From Nitrospinae bacterium RIFCSPLOWO2_12_39_16 (GTDB lineage: Bacteria; Nitrospinota; Nitrospinia; UBA9942), in NCBI GenBank assembly GCA_001805005.1, contig MHDO01000067.1, positions 1-23,375 of the forward strand: a stretch of 23,375 nt of DNA, given 5' to 3'. The notes beneath the pieces were generated by a model that saw only the letters and a list, made by a program, of their open reading frames with translations, ran no database searches and was not told the origin of the DNA. Both the position numbers and the translations under genes were made by a program. Positions 7,993-14,819 of the stretch are shown piece by piece. Position 1 is the first letter of the stretch. Each line of letters opens with the position of its first letter.

Positions 7993-8015
7993 ATTTATAA
8001 TCTGTTATTATAAAT
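7993..8015 (+). other. AT-rich hairpin in the cold-shock gene 3' region
   Basis: ATTTATAA (7993-8000) and TTATAAAT (8008-8015) are perfect inverted 8-mers with a 7-base loop, just after the stop codon and upstream of the terminator. It may stabilise the transcript end. Confidence 0.35.
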
Positions 8016-8023
8016 TGGCATAG

Positions 8024-8060
8024 AAAACCCTGATGAATAAAATCAGGGTTTTTCTTTTTT
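8024..8060 (+). terminator. Rho-independent terminator after the cold-shock gene
   Basis: AAAACCCTGAT (8024-8034) pairs perfectly with ATCAGGGTTTT (8042-8052) across a 7-base loop, followed by a T-rich run to 8060. The 11-bp stem and T-run are typical, and separate this transcript from secA. Confidence 0.9.
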
Positions 8061-8116
8061 ATACCCCCCTCTTATTATTCAAAAAGATTTAGAAATCTCA
8101 GCAGAGATTCGTCCCC

Positions 8117-8145
8117 TTGTATTACTAACCATTTCTATATATAAT
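8117..8145 (+). promoter_or_regulatory. Candidate secA promoter giving a leaderless start
   Basis: A perfect TATAAT (8140-8145) lies 17 bases after TTGTAT (8117-8122). With the usual 7-base step, RNA would start at about 8152-8153, the position of the preferred secA ATG. A small dyad (AATCTC 8094-8099, GAGATT 8104-8109) lies upstream of the -35. Confidence 0.4.
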
Positions 8146-8152
8146 GATTTTT

Positions 8153-10873
8153 ATGATAGGTAATCTTCTTAAAAAGATTGTTGGCAGCAGAAATGAGAGG
8201 GAATTGAAAAGGCTTCAGGTTTATGTTGACAGGATAAATCAGCTTGAGCCTGAAATGCAGATACTCTCTAATGATGATATCAGGGCAAAAACAGGTGAAT
8301 TCAAGCAGAGACTGAACAATGTGCTCTCAGCTTTAAGTTCTGACATATCACCTTTGGACCAGAGGGCTGCAGTAGAGAATGCACTAAATGACCTGCTTCC
8401 GGAGGCGTTTGCAGTGGTCAGAGAGGTATCAAAAAGGACCCTCAACATGAGGCATTTTGATGTCCAGCTTATAGGAGGTATTGCCCTCCATGAGGGTAAG
8501 ATTTCCGAGATGAAGACAGGAGAGGGTAAGACCCTTGTGGCAACCCTTCCGGTTTATCTCAACAGCCTCACAGAGAAGGGTGTACATGTTATTACTGTAA
8601 ATGACTATCTTGCCAAAAGGGATGCCAGTTGGATGGGTGAGATTTATAAATTCCTCGGAATGTCTATAGGTATAATACAGCATGACATGGATGATAGGAA
8701 GAGACAGGATGCATACAGGTGTGATGTTACTTACGGAACAAATAACGAGTTTGGGTTTGATTACTTAAGAGATAATATGAAATTTTCAATAGATACCTAT
8801 GTCCAGAGGGAGCTTAATTATGCCATTGTTGACGAGGTTGACAGCATCCTGATAGATGAGGCAAGGACGCCTCTTATAATCTCAGGACCTGCTGAAGAAT
8901 CTACAGATAAATATTATAAGATTAACAAAATAATTCCAAGGATGAAAAAGGATGCAGACTATCAGATTGACGAGAAGGCAAGAAGCGCGACACTGACGGA
9001 AGATGGTGTTGCAAAGGCTGAGGGGCTTCTTGGCGTGGAAAATCTTTATGACCCGTCCAATATAGAGATACTTCACCATGTCAATCAGGGATTAAAGGCA
9101 CATACACTGTTTAAAAAGGATGTTGATTATATAGTAAAAGATAATCAGGTTGTAATTGTAGATGAATTTACAGGGAGATTGATGCCGGGGAGGAGATGGA
9201 GTGACGGGCTTCATCAGGCTGTGGAGGCAAAAGAAGAATGCAAGATTGAAAATGAGAACCAGACCCTTGCCACAATTACATTTCAGAATTATTTCAGGAT
9301 TTACAATAAACTTGCTGGTATGACTGGAACTGCCGATACGGAGGCCGCAGAGTTCCATGAGATATATAAGTTAGAGGTTCTTGTAATCCCACCGAATAAG
9401 TCCATGATAAGGGCTGACTATTCCGATGTAATCTACAGGACAGAGAAGGAAAAGTTTAATGCTATTGTAAGGGAGATAGAGGAGCTTAATAAAAATGGTC
9501 AGCCTGTATTAGTCGGGACAATCTCTATTGAGAAATCGGAGGGGATAAGCGATATGCTTAAAAAGAAGGGGATAAAACATCATGTCCTCAATGCCAAATA
9601 TCATGAGAAAGAGGCGGAGATAGTTGCTCAGGCAGGGAGATTCAGTTCTGTTACGATTGCAACAAATATGGCAGGGAGAGGGACAGACATACTCCTTGGG
9701 GGCAACCCGGATTTTCTTGCAAAAAGACAGTATGAAAATGAATCAGAACTATCACCTGATGAAAGAAAAAAGGTATATGAAGGGCTTAAAAATCAGTGTG
9801 AAAATGAAAAACAAAAGGTAATAAGTCTTGGGGGACTTCATATTCTTGGGACAGAGAGGCATGAGGCAAGGCGAATAGATAATCAGTTAAGGGGACGTTC
9901 AGGAAGACAGGGTGACCCCGGCTCATCAAGATTTTATCTTTCTCTGGAAGACGACCTTCTGAGAATTTTCGGTTCTGAGAGGATATCTGGTTTGATGGAA
10001 AAACTTGGTATGGAAGAAGACCAGCCTATTGAGCACAAAATGATTACCAAGGCTATTGAGAATGCCCAGAGAAAGGTTGAGTCGCACAATTTTGATATAA
10101 GAAAACACCTCCTTGAATATGACGATGTGATGAATAAACAGAGGGAGGTTATATACGAGCAGAGGAAGCAGGTTCTGGAAGGTGAGAATTTGAAGGAGAT
10201 GTTCTTTGAGATGTTGGAAGAGGCATTGGACGAAACGGTCAGTATCTATGCCGACGAGGGGAGGCATCCTGAAGATTGGGATATAAATGGATTAAGTGAT
10301 TCTCTAATAAGGCAGTTCTCACTAAATATAACATCTGATAATGGGATGGTATCAATTGATGGAGGAAAGAGTCTTGATAAAAAAGATATTAATCTTGAGT
10401 TACTAAAAGAGGCGATCAATGAAGCATTGGAGAAGAAATATGAGAAGAAAGAATCAGAGCTTGGAAGCGAGATGATGAGATATCTGGAGAAGATGGTCAT
10501 GCTCCAGATTATTGATAACCAGTGGAAGGACCACCTCCTCGTCATGGACCATATTAAAGAGGGGATAGGTTTCAGGGGTTATGCACAAAAGAATCCGTTA
10601 AATGAATATAAAAAAGAGGGTTTTGATGCCTTTGCAGCAATGATGCAGAGGATAAAGGAAGAGATAACAGAATATATATTCAAAATCCAGCCTGTAAGAG
10701 AGGCAAGGGCTGAGATAACCCAAAAGAAACAGAGGGTGATTGAACACAGGGGGGAGGGAGCAGGCGGAGGCGGAACACCATCTCAAGCAAAGAGAGACGG
10801 AGAAAAGGTAGGTAGAAATGACCCATGTCCATGTGGAAGCGGAAAGAAATATAAAAAATGCTGCGGGGCATGA
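8153..10873 (+). CDS. secA: Preprotein translocase ATPase SecA
   Basis: The 906-residue protein is a full SecA, the motor that drives unfolded preproteins through SecYEG. Visible parts in order: Walker A MKTGEGKT (120-127), DEVD Walker B (227-230), the preprotein-binding region, GMTGTADTEAAEFHEIYKL, ATNMAGRGTDILLGG and QLRGRSGRQGDPGSSRF of the second motor domain, the helical scaffold, a glycine-rich linker (GEGAGGGG), and the zinc tail with C892, C894, C903 and C904 (CPCGSGKKYKKCC) that binds SecB or ribosomes. The ATG at 8153 (MIGNLLKKI) fits the family better than the one at 8144, which overlaps a perfect -10 box; neither has a Shine-Dalgarno. The gene has no close partner downstream; an inverted-repeat element follows the stop. 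Confidence 0.97.
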   Translation: MIGNLLKKIVGSRNERELKRLQVYVDRINQLEPEMQILSNDDIRAKTGEFKQRLNNVLSALSSDISPLDQRAAVENALNDLLPEAFAVVREVSKRTLNMRHFDVQLIGGIALHEGKISEMKTGEGKTLVATLPVYLNSLTEKGVHVITVNDYLAKRDASWMGEIYKFLGMSIGIIQHDMDDRKRQDAYRCDVTYGTNNEFGFDYLRDNMKFSIDTYVQRELNYAIVDEVDSILIDEARTPLIISGPAEESTDKYYKINKIIPRMKKDADYQIDEKARSATLTEDGVAKAEGLLGVENLYDPSNIEILHHVNQGLKAHTLFKKDVDYIVKDNQVVIVDEFTGRLMPGRRWSDGLHQAVEAKEECKIENENQTLATITFQNYFRIYNKLAGMTGTADTEAAEFHEIYKLEVLVIPPNKSMIRADYSDVIYRTEKEKFNAIVREIEELNKNGQPVLVGTISIEKSEGISDMLKKKGIKHHVLNAKYHEKEAEIVAQAGRFSSVTIATNMAGRGTDILLGGNPDFLAKRQYENESELSPDERKKVYEGLKNQCENEKQKVISLGGLHILGTERHEARRIDNQLRGRSGRQGDPGSSRFYLSLEDDLLRIFGSERISGLMEKLGMEEDQPIEHKMITKAIENAQRKVESHNFDIRKHLLEYDDVMNKQREVIYEQRKQVLEGENLKEMFFEMLEEALDETVSIYADEGRHPEDWDINGLSDSLIRQFSLNITSDNGMVSIDGGKSLDKKDINLELLKEAINEALEKKYEKKESELGSEMMRYLEKMVMLQIIDNQWKDHLLVMDHIKEGIGFRGYAQKNPLNEYKKEGFDAFAAMMQRIKEEITEYIFKIQPVREARAEITQKKQRVIEHRGEGAGGGGTPSQAKRDGEKVGRNDPCPCGSGKKYKKCCGA

Positions 10874-10888
10874 AAAAAGACTTAATGA

Positions 10889-10982
10889 AACCACAGATGG
10901 ACACAGATAAACACAGATAAAAATATTTTTAAAAGTCTTAATCTGTGAAAATCTGCGTAATCTGTGGATTAATCATGTTTTT
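10889..10982 (+). repeat. Intergenic inverted-repeat element, copy 2
   Basis: The left arm has three 10-base units (CCACAGATGG, ACACAGATAA, ACACAGATAA at 10891-10920). After an AT-rich centre the right arm has AATCTGTGAA, AATCTGCGTA and ATCTGTGGAT (about 10940-10969), then TAATCATGTTTTT. It fills the gap between secA and the FemAB-like gene, whose ATG follows 7 bases later without a Shine-Dalgarno. Confidence 0.8.
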
Positions 10983-10988
10983 ATTCTT

Positions 10989-12056
10989 ATGGTTACTGCA
11001 GATGTTGTAAATAGCGATGAGGTAAAAGAAGAGTGGAACAGATTTTTAAGTGAGAGTGAGAATGCCTCATTTGCATCCCTTTTTGACTGGAAGGCAGTTT
11101 ATGAGGAAGTATTTGGTTTTAAGACCTTTTATATTTTAATAAAGGATGATAAGAAAATTAGAGGAATCCTACCCCTTATCCTTATAAAAAGCCCGCTTAT
11201 TGGTAAAGGTTCTTTTCTTATTTCTACACCCTATATTACACAATCGGGTATTTGCCTGAATGGATTTAGTGTAGACCCAACTCCAGTGATTGATAGGTTA
11301 AGTCAATTAATAAAAGATTGTGGCGCAAGGTATGTGGAGATAAGACAGATTATCCCTTTCATGTCCGATACCCTTTTTACAAGGAAAGATAACTTCACTT
11401 TTCAAATAGACTTATCCAAGGGTGCAGAAAAACTATGGGAGGGATTTACTCCTAAAGTAAGAAATCAGATAAGGAAAGCACAAAAATCAGGTATTGAGAT
11501 TGCTACTGGAAAAGACAAATACTTTATTGATAGTTTCTATCATGTGTTTTCAGAGAGGATGAAAGAGCTTTCATTTCCTGCATATCCTAAGAGGTATATA
11601 GAGTCAATAATTAAGAACTTTAATAATAATTCCAGAATAATTCTTGCACGGTATAAAGGTAAGATTATTGGCGGGATGTTACTTATATCTTTTAGTGATA
11701 CATTAAGTAATCCTTATGCAGCGACCCTTGTAGAGTATAATTCTTTGTGTCCCAATAATCTCATGTATTGGGAGGCAATACAGCAGGGGGCAAGAGATGG
11801 TTTCTCTGTCTTTGATATGGGCAGAAGTCAGGCAGGAAGAGGGACATACGAGTTTAAAAAACAATGGGGGGCAGAGCCGATTCAACTATATTATCAATAT
11901 CTTTTTGCTGAAGATGAAAAGGAAAATAGAGAAAAATTTTTTAATTTAGAAGAAAGCCCGCTTTTTAATATTTACTCTTTTGTCTGGCGGAGACTCCCAA
12001 CAACTGTTACTAATTTCATAGGAAATTATCTTGTAAAACAGCTTTATACAGCATGA
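10989..12056 (+). CDS. FemAB-like acyltransferase (XrtA/PEP-CTERM-associated type)
   Basis: The 355-residue protein has the double-GNAT layout of FemAB-related proteins: SLFDWKAVYEEVFGFKTFYI (31-50) in the first half, KVRNQIRKAQKSGIEI near 155-170, and the second half GKIIGGMLLISFSDTLSNPY and FDMGRSQAGRGTYEFKKQWG. The GRSQ..RGTYEFKKQWGA block is typical of the FemAB group linked to XrtA/PEP-CTERM exopolysaccharide loci. Fem proteins transfer aminoacyl groups from tRNA to peptidoglycan precursors; in polysaccharide loci the acceptor is unknown. It starts the glycan cluster and overlaps the GT2 gene by 4 bases (ATGA). No Shine-Dalgarno is visible because the repeat element lies directly upstream; no better in-frame start is seen. 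Confidence 0.85.
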   Translation: MVTADVVNSDEVKEEWNRFLSESENASFASLFDWKAVYEEVFGFKTFYILIKDDKKIRGILPLILIKSPLIGKGSFLISTPYITQSGICLNGFSVDPTPVIDRLSQLIKDCGARYVEIRQIIPFMSDTLFTRKDNFTFQIDLSKGAEKLWEGFTPKVRNQIRKAQKSGIEIATGKDKYFIDSFYHVFSERMKELSFPAYPKRYIESIIKNFNNNSRIILARYKGKIIGGMLLISFSDTLSNPYAATLVEYNSLCPNNLMYWEAIQQGARDGFSVFDMGRSQAGRGTYEFKKQWGAEPIQLYYQYLFAEDEKENREKFFNLEESPLFNIYSFVWRRLPTTVTNFIGNYLVKQLYTA

Positions 12057-12748
12057 ATAAAAATATCTTAGCAATAGTCCCTGCATATAATGAAGAAGAT
12101 TCTATTAGCGGTGTTATAGATGATATAAAGAGCCATCTTCCAGAGGCAGATATAGTGGTTATAAATGATGCATCAACTGATGGCACTGCCAATGCAGTAA
12201 GGTCAAAAAATGGTGTGAGGTTGATTGACCTTTCAATAAATCTCGGTATAGGCGGTGCAGTCCAGACAGGTTTTCGCTATGCATTAAATGCCAATTATAA
12301 TATTGCAGTTCAGATAGATGGTGATGGCCAGCACATGGCATCAGAGGTAAGAAAGGTGCTGACACCTGTCATAGATGGTATTGCTGATATGTCAATAGGC
12401 TCCCGTTATTTAGAGAAAAAGGGTTTTTTATCGTCACCAATGAGGAGGTTTGGAAATTTTATCTTTAAGGTTGTAAATTCAACTCTGACTCAACAGAAGA
12501 TAACAGACAATACATCAGGTTTCAGGGCATACTCAAGGGAGGCAATAAAATTTCTCACCCGTTACTACCCCAGCGACTATCCTGAGCCAGAATCAGTTGT
12601 CTTATTATCAAGAAATGGTTTTAGGATAAAAGAGGTTCCTGTTATAATGCAGGAGAGGAGAGCAGGGGAGTCTTCAATAACTCCGATAAGGTCAGTTTAT
12701 TATATGGTAAAGGTGGTACTTGCAATCCTTGCCCGCTTCAGCAGGTAA
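12053..12748 (+). CDS. Family 2 glycosyltransferase (polyprenyl-phosphate sugar type)
   Basis: The 231-residue protein is a GT2 transferase of the dolichyl-phosphate-mannose synthase type. It begins ILAIVPAYNEEDSI, has VVINDASTDGT (35-45), the metal-binding DGDGQH (89-94), GSRYLEKKG, and TSGFRAYSREAI. Such enzymes load a sugar from an NDP-sugar onto polyprenyl phosphate on the cytoplasmic face, giving the donor used by GT39-type transferases such as the one at 14820. It lacks the C-terminal membrane helices of longer relatives. Its start overlaps the FemAB-like stop (ATGA), so translation is probably coupled. In many genomes this GT2 type is directly followed by a DUF2304 gene; here a two-gene module lies between. 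Confidence 0.92.
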   Translation: MNKNILAIVPAYNEEDSISGVIDDIKSHLPEADIVVINDASTDGTANAVRSKNGVRLIDLSINLGIGGAVQTGFRYALNANYNIAVQIDGDGQHMASEVRKVLTPVIDGIADMSIGSRYLEKKGFLSSPMRRFGNFIFKVVNSTLTQQKITDNTSGFRAYSREAIKFLTRYYPSDYPEPESVVLLSRNGFRIKEVPVIMQERRAGESSITPIRSVYYMVKVVLAILARFSR

Positions 12749-12777
12749 AAAGAGTTAGGAGATAAAAATTCAGAATT

Positions 12778-12966
12778 ATGAGTAAAAATAGGGATTTAAA
12801 GTTTGATGAAATTATGGATATTTATAATTGCTTTTTTTCCGAGAAGAAGGCTGTCAGAATTGATCCGATACTGAAAGCAGTTACTCCAAAAACAGTAGCC
12901 GGGAGGATTAGAGAGGCAATCAGACTTTCGGAACTGCTTATATGGAAAACACCTTCAAAAAGATAA
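12778..12966 (+). CDS. Small hypothetical protein upstream of a nucleotidyltransferase
   Basis: The 62-residue protein (start MSKNRDLKFDEIMDIYNCFF) is not one I recognise. It is helical and rather basic at the end, with no clear helix-turn-helix. It overlaps the nucleotidyltransferase gene by 25 bases, the arrangement often seen for two-gene toxin-antitoxin pairs, where the short gene may be the antidote or partner; this is inference only. AGGAG (12757-12761) lies 16 bases before the ATG, somewhat far. The sequence just before the start has a loose 7-base rhythm like the repeat tracts elsewhere. It could also be a fragment of a longer lost gene. Confidence 0.5.
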   Translation: MSKNRDLKFDEIMDIYNCFFSEKKAVRIDPILKAVTPKTVAGRIREAIRLSELLIWKTPSKR

Positions 12967-13496
12967 TAAGCATTCTGAAGATGTCTAAAGACATTGAGGC
13001 TTATGCCCTTATTGGTGGATTTGCTGTTGGCGGTTGGGTTACACCACGGGCGACAAAGGATATAGATATATTTGTGGTTTGTTCCACAATAGGTCGTCCT
13101 GCCATTGAAAATGGGATTTTAAAGACCCTTAGAGAGGCAGAGTTTAAAAGCTCTCTTGAGATAGGCAGCCCAGTGGATGATATAAAGTTTTGTATAAAGG
13201 CTATCTCAAAAGAGGGGACACCTGTTGATATTATATTTGCCACAAAAAAATGGGAAGATGAGATAATTAAGGACAGTCTTCAGGTTGAAATACTGAAAGG
13301 AATATCTCTTCCAGTAATCAGACCAGAAGGACTGATAGTGCTTAAGTTAAGGGCTGGCAGCTTCCAAGATGTGGCAGATGCAGCAAGACTTCTTTTAGAG
13401 GCAGAATACGACTCTCAAAAACTCCTTTTACTCGCAAAGAGGGCAAAGGTTGATAAAAGGCGTGTAAAGTTAAGGGAAAGATTGGGTTTTGCCTGA
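12942..13496 (+). CDS. Nucleotidyltransferase-fold protein (AbiEii/DUF6036-like)
   Basis: The 184-residue protein has the nucleotidyltransferase fold signature GGFAVGGWVTPRATKDIDI (25-43), with metal-binding D40 and D42 and a likely third acid, D96 (PVDII). The C-terminal part RPEGLIVLKLRAGSFQDVADAARLL is typical of AbiEii/DUF6036-like proteins. Related proteins nucleotidylate tRNA or partner proteins, some as toxins in abortive-infection or type IV toxin-antitoxin modules; others are of unknown function. No clear Shine-Dalgarno precedes the ATG, which lies inside the end of the 62-residue ORF, so translational coupling is likely; an in-frame ATG at 12981 is an alternative. It interrupts the GT2-DUF2304 pair. 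Confidence 0.8.
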   Translation: MENTFKKIISILKMSKDIEAYALIGGFAVGGWVTPRATKDIDIFVVCSTIGRPAIENGILKTLREAEFKSSLEIGSPVDDIKFCIKAISKEGTPVDIIFATKKWEDEIIKDSLQVEILKGISLPVIRPEGLIVLKLRAGSFQDVADAARLLLEAEYDSQKLLLLAKRAKVDKRRVKLRERLGFA

Positions 13497-13516
13497 TTTC
13501 TGAGGAGGTTTAAAAA

Positions 13517-13942
13517 TTGAGAATTGAATTTCTTGGAATAGGGGTATCAATATTTCTTTTTATTTTTGTCTTTAATTTAATCAGGAGACAGAAGATACGG
13601 GATGAATATTCCCTGATATGGTTTGCTGTAGCCCTGTTCTTTCTGATTATATCTGTCTCACGCCCACTGATTGATACAATTGCATCTTTTTTGGGGATAG
13701 AGTATGGTCCAGCCGCCCTCTTTCTCATTCTTATTTCTGTGGTTTTATGGGTGCTAATCCGCTTCTCCATACTAATATCAGAACATGAAAATAAGGTAAG
13801 GACTCTTATACAGGAACATGCCATACTTAAGGAGAGACTTGAGGGTTTTGAAAAATCTGAAACTGAGATTGCTTCGCCCCTGAACAAATCAGAGGCTCTC
13901 AATGACAAATCCAAAATCCAAAATCCAAAATCCCCAAAATGA
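13517..13942 (+). CDS. DUF2304 small membrane protein
   Basis: The 141-residue protein has three hydrophobic segments (about 4-22, 33-49, 65-87), the RRQKIRDEYSLIWF block typical of DUF2304, and a helical tail (about 88-112). DUF2304 genes usually accompany GT2 genes and are thought to help in membrane sugar transfer; the biochemical role is not known. I start it at a TTG, because GAGGAGG (13502-13508) lies 8 bases upstream and no ATG fits. The last 11 residues (131-141) are encoded by a tandem 7-base repeat (AAATCCA), so the tail looks like a repeat-born extension. The stop overlaps the deacetylase ATG (ATGA). Confidence 0.88.
   Translation: MRIEFLGIGVSIFLFIFVFNLIRRQKIRDEYSLIWFAVALFFLIISVSRPLIDTIASFLGIEYGPAALFLILISVVLWVLIRFSILISEHENKVRTLIQEHAILKERLEGFEKSETEIASPLNKSEALNDKSKIQNPKSPK
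13907..13934 (+). repeat. Heptanucleotide tract (AAATCCA) at the DUF2304-deacetylase junction
   Basis: Three perfect AAATCCA units (13907-13927) and a fourth AAATCCC. It encodes the tail of the DUF2304 protein and occupies the place where the ribosome site of the deacetylase gene would be. Confidence 0.8.
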
Positions 13943-14814
13943 ACCCTTTCTCATACGGGCATTTGAATATATTAACATTTGACATTGAGGACTGGTATCA
14001 CATCAATTATCCTCAGCTTGATTTTACAGTTTATGATAAAGAAGAAGACCACTCTTTACTTTTTTCGGCAGTAAAAAAGATTCTCTCCTTCTTGAAAGAA
14101 AAAAATACTAAAGCAACATTTTTTATCCTCGGCAGGATAGCTGAAAAGAAACCTGAAATGGTCTTGAGTATTGCTGAAGATGGGCACGAGGTTGCCCTTC
14201 ATGGATATGAACACTATCTGTTAAAAGATATTGGAAAGGAACAATTCAAAAGAGAGACAGAAAAATGCATAAAAATCTTTGAGGGTATTACCGGGAAGAT
14301 ACCAAAGGGTTTCAGGGCGCCATCATGGTCTGCAACCCCTTGGCTTTTCAGTGTATTAAACGAGATGGGGTTTGAATATGATGCCAGTGTGTTTCCTGTA
14401 AAAACTCCATTCTATGGAATCCCTGATGCACCGAGATACCCATTTTTTATAGATGGTAATCTTTTTGAAATTCCAACATCTGTATATCGTCTTTCAGGAA
14501 AGAATATGGGTTTTTCAGGAGGAATTTTTTTTAAAATATTCCCGTGGATGGTGATTAAAAAGGCTATAAGTAAGATTAAAGGGGAAGGGCTCCCTTTAAT
14601 ATTTTTCTTTCATCCATGGGATTTCTGGGATAGGCCCGGGAGACTTCCTAAATTTAAGGCAAGAGTCATGTTTGACTTAAAAATAGGGAATGTAGAAAAT
14701 AAATTTTTCAGGCTCATAAATAACTTTCCGATGAATTCAATTACCTCTGTTTTAAATGACTTGAAAAAGGGGGCGCAAATAGTTTCAAGTTCCAAGTTTC
14801 AAGTTCCAAGTTAA
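13939..14814 (+). CDS. Polysaccharide deacetylase, XrtA/PEP-CTERM locus type (with DUF3473-like C-terminus)
   Basis: The 291-residue protein is a NodB-fold deacetylase that would remove N-acetyl groups from a cell-surface polysaccharide. Motifs: TFDIEDW (13-19; D15 and the acids after it), LHGYEH (H88, H92 metal ligands), GFRAPSWS (124-131), YDASVFP (147-153), and FFFHPWDF (222-229, H225). The FDIEDW form and the PFYGIPDAPRYPF block (157-169) are typical of the deacetylases of PEP-CTERM exopolysaccharide loci. No signal peptide is visible. The ATG overlaps the DUF2304 stop; no Shine-Dalgarno is present. The last ten residues are encoded by a 7-base repeat ending at the stop codon. Confidence 0.92.
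   Translation: MNPFSYGHLNILTFDIEDWYHINYPQLDFTVYDKEEDHSLLFSAVKKILSFLKEKNTKATFFILGRIAEKKPEMVLSIAEDGHEVALHGYEHYLLKDIGKEQFKRETEKCIKIFEGITGKIPKGFRAPSWSATPWLFSVLNEMGFEYDASVFPVKTPFYGIPDAPRYPFFIDGNLFEIPTSVYRLSGKNMGFSGGIFFKIFPWMVIKKAISKIKGEGLPLIFFFHPWDFWDRPGRLPKFKARVMFDLKIGNVENKFFRLINNFPMNSITSVLNDLKKGAQIVSSSKFQVPS
14781..14812 (+). repeat. Heptanucleotide tract (AGTTYCA) at the deacetylase end
   Basis: Four units alternate AGTTTCA and AGTTCCA (14781-14808), then AGTT merges into the stop codon TAA. It encodes residues 282-291 of the deacetylase and precedes the GT39-type gene. Confidence 0.8.
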
Positions 14815-14819
14815 AAGAC

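Noticed and set aside
8239..10894. Several minus-strand open frames of 65-113 codons opposite secA
   Set aside because: They are antisense shadows of the conserved secA coding sequence, without ribosome sites or recognisable motifs.
6279..10982. CRISPR or plasmid-iteron interpretation of the 10-base direct units
   Set aside because: There are only three units per arm, arms are inverted, there are no spacers of equal length, and copies are scattered between chromosomal housekeeping genes.
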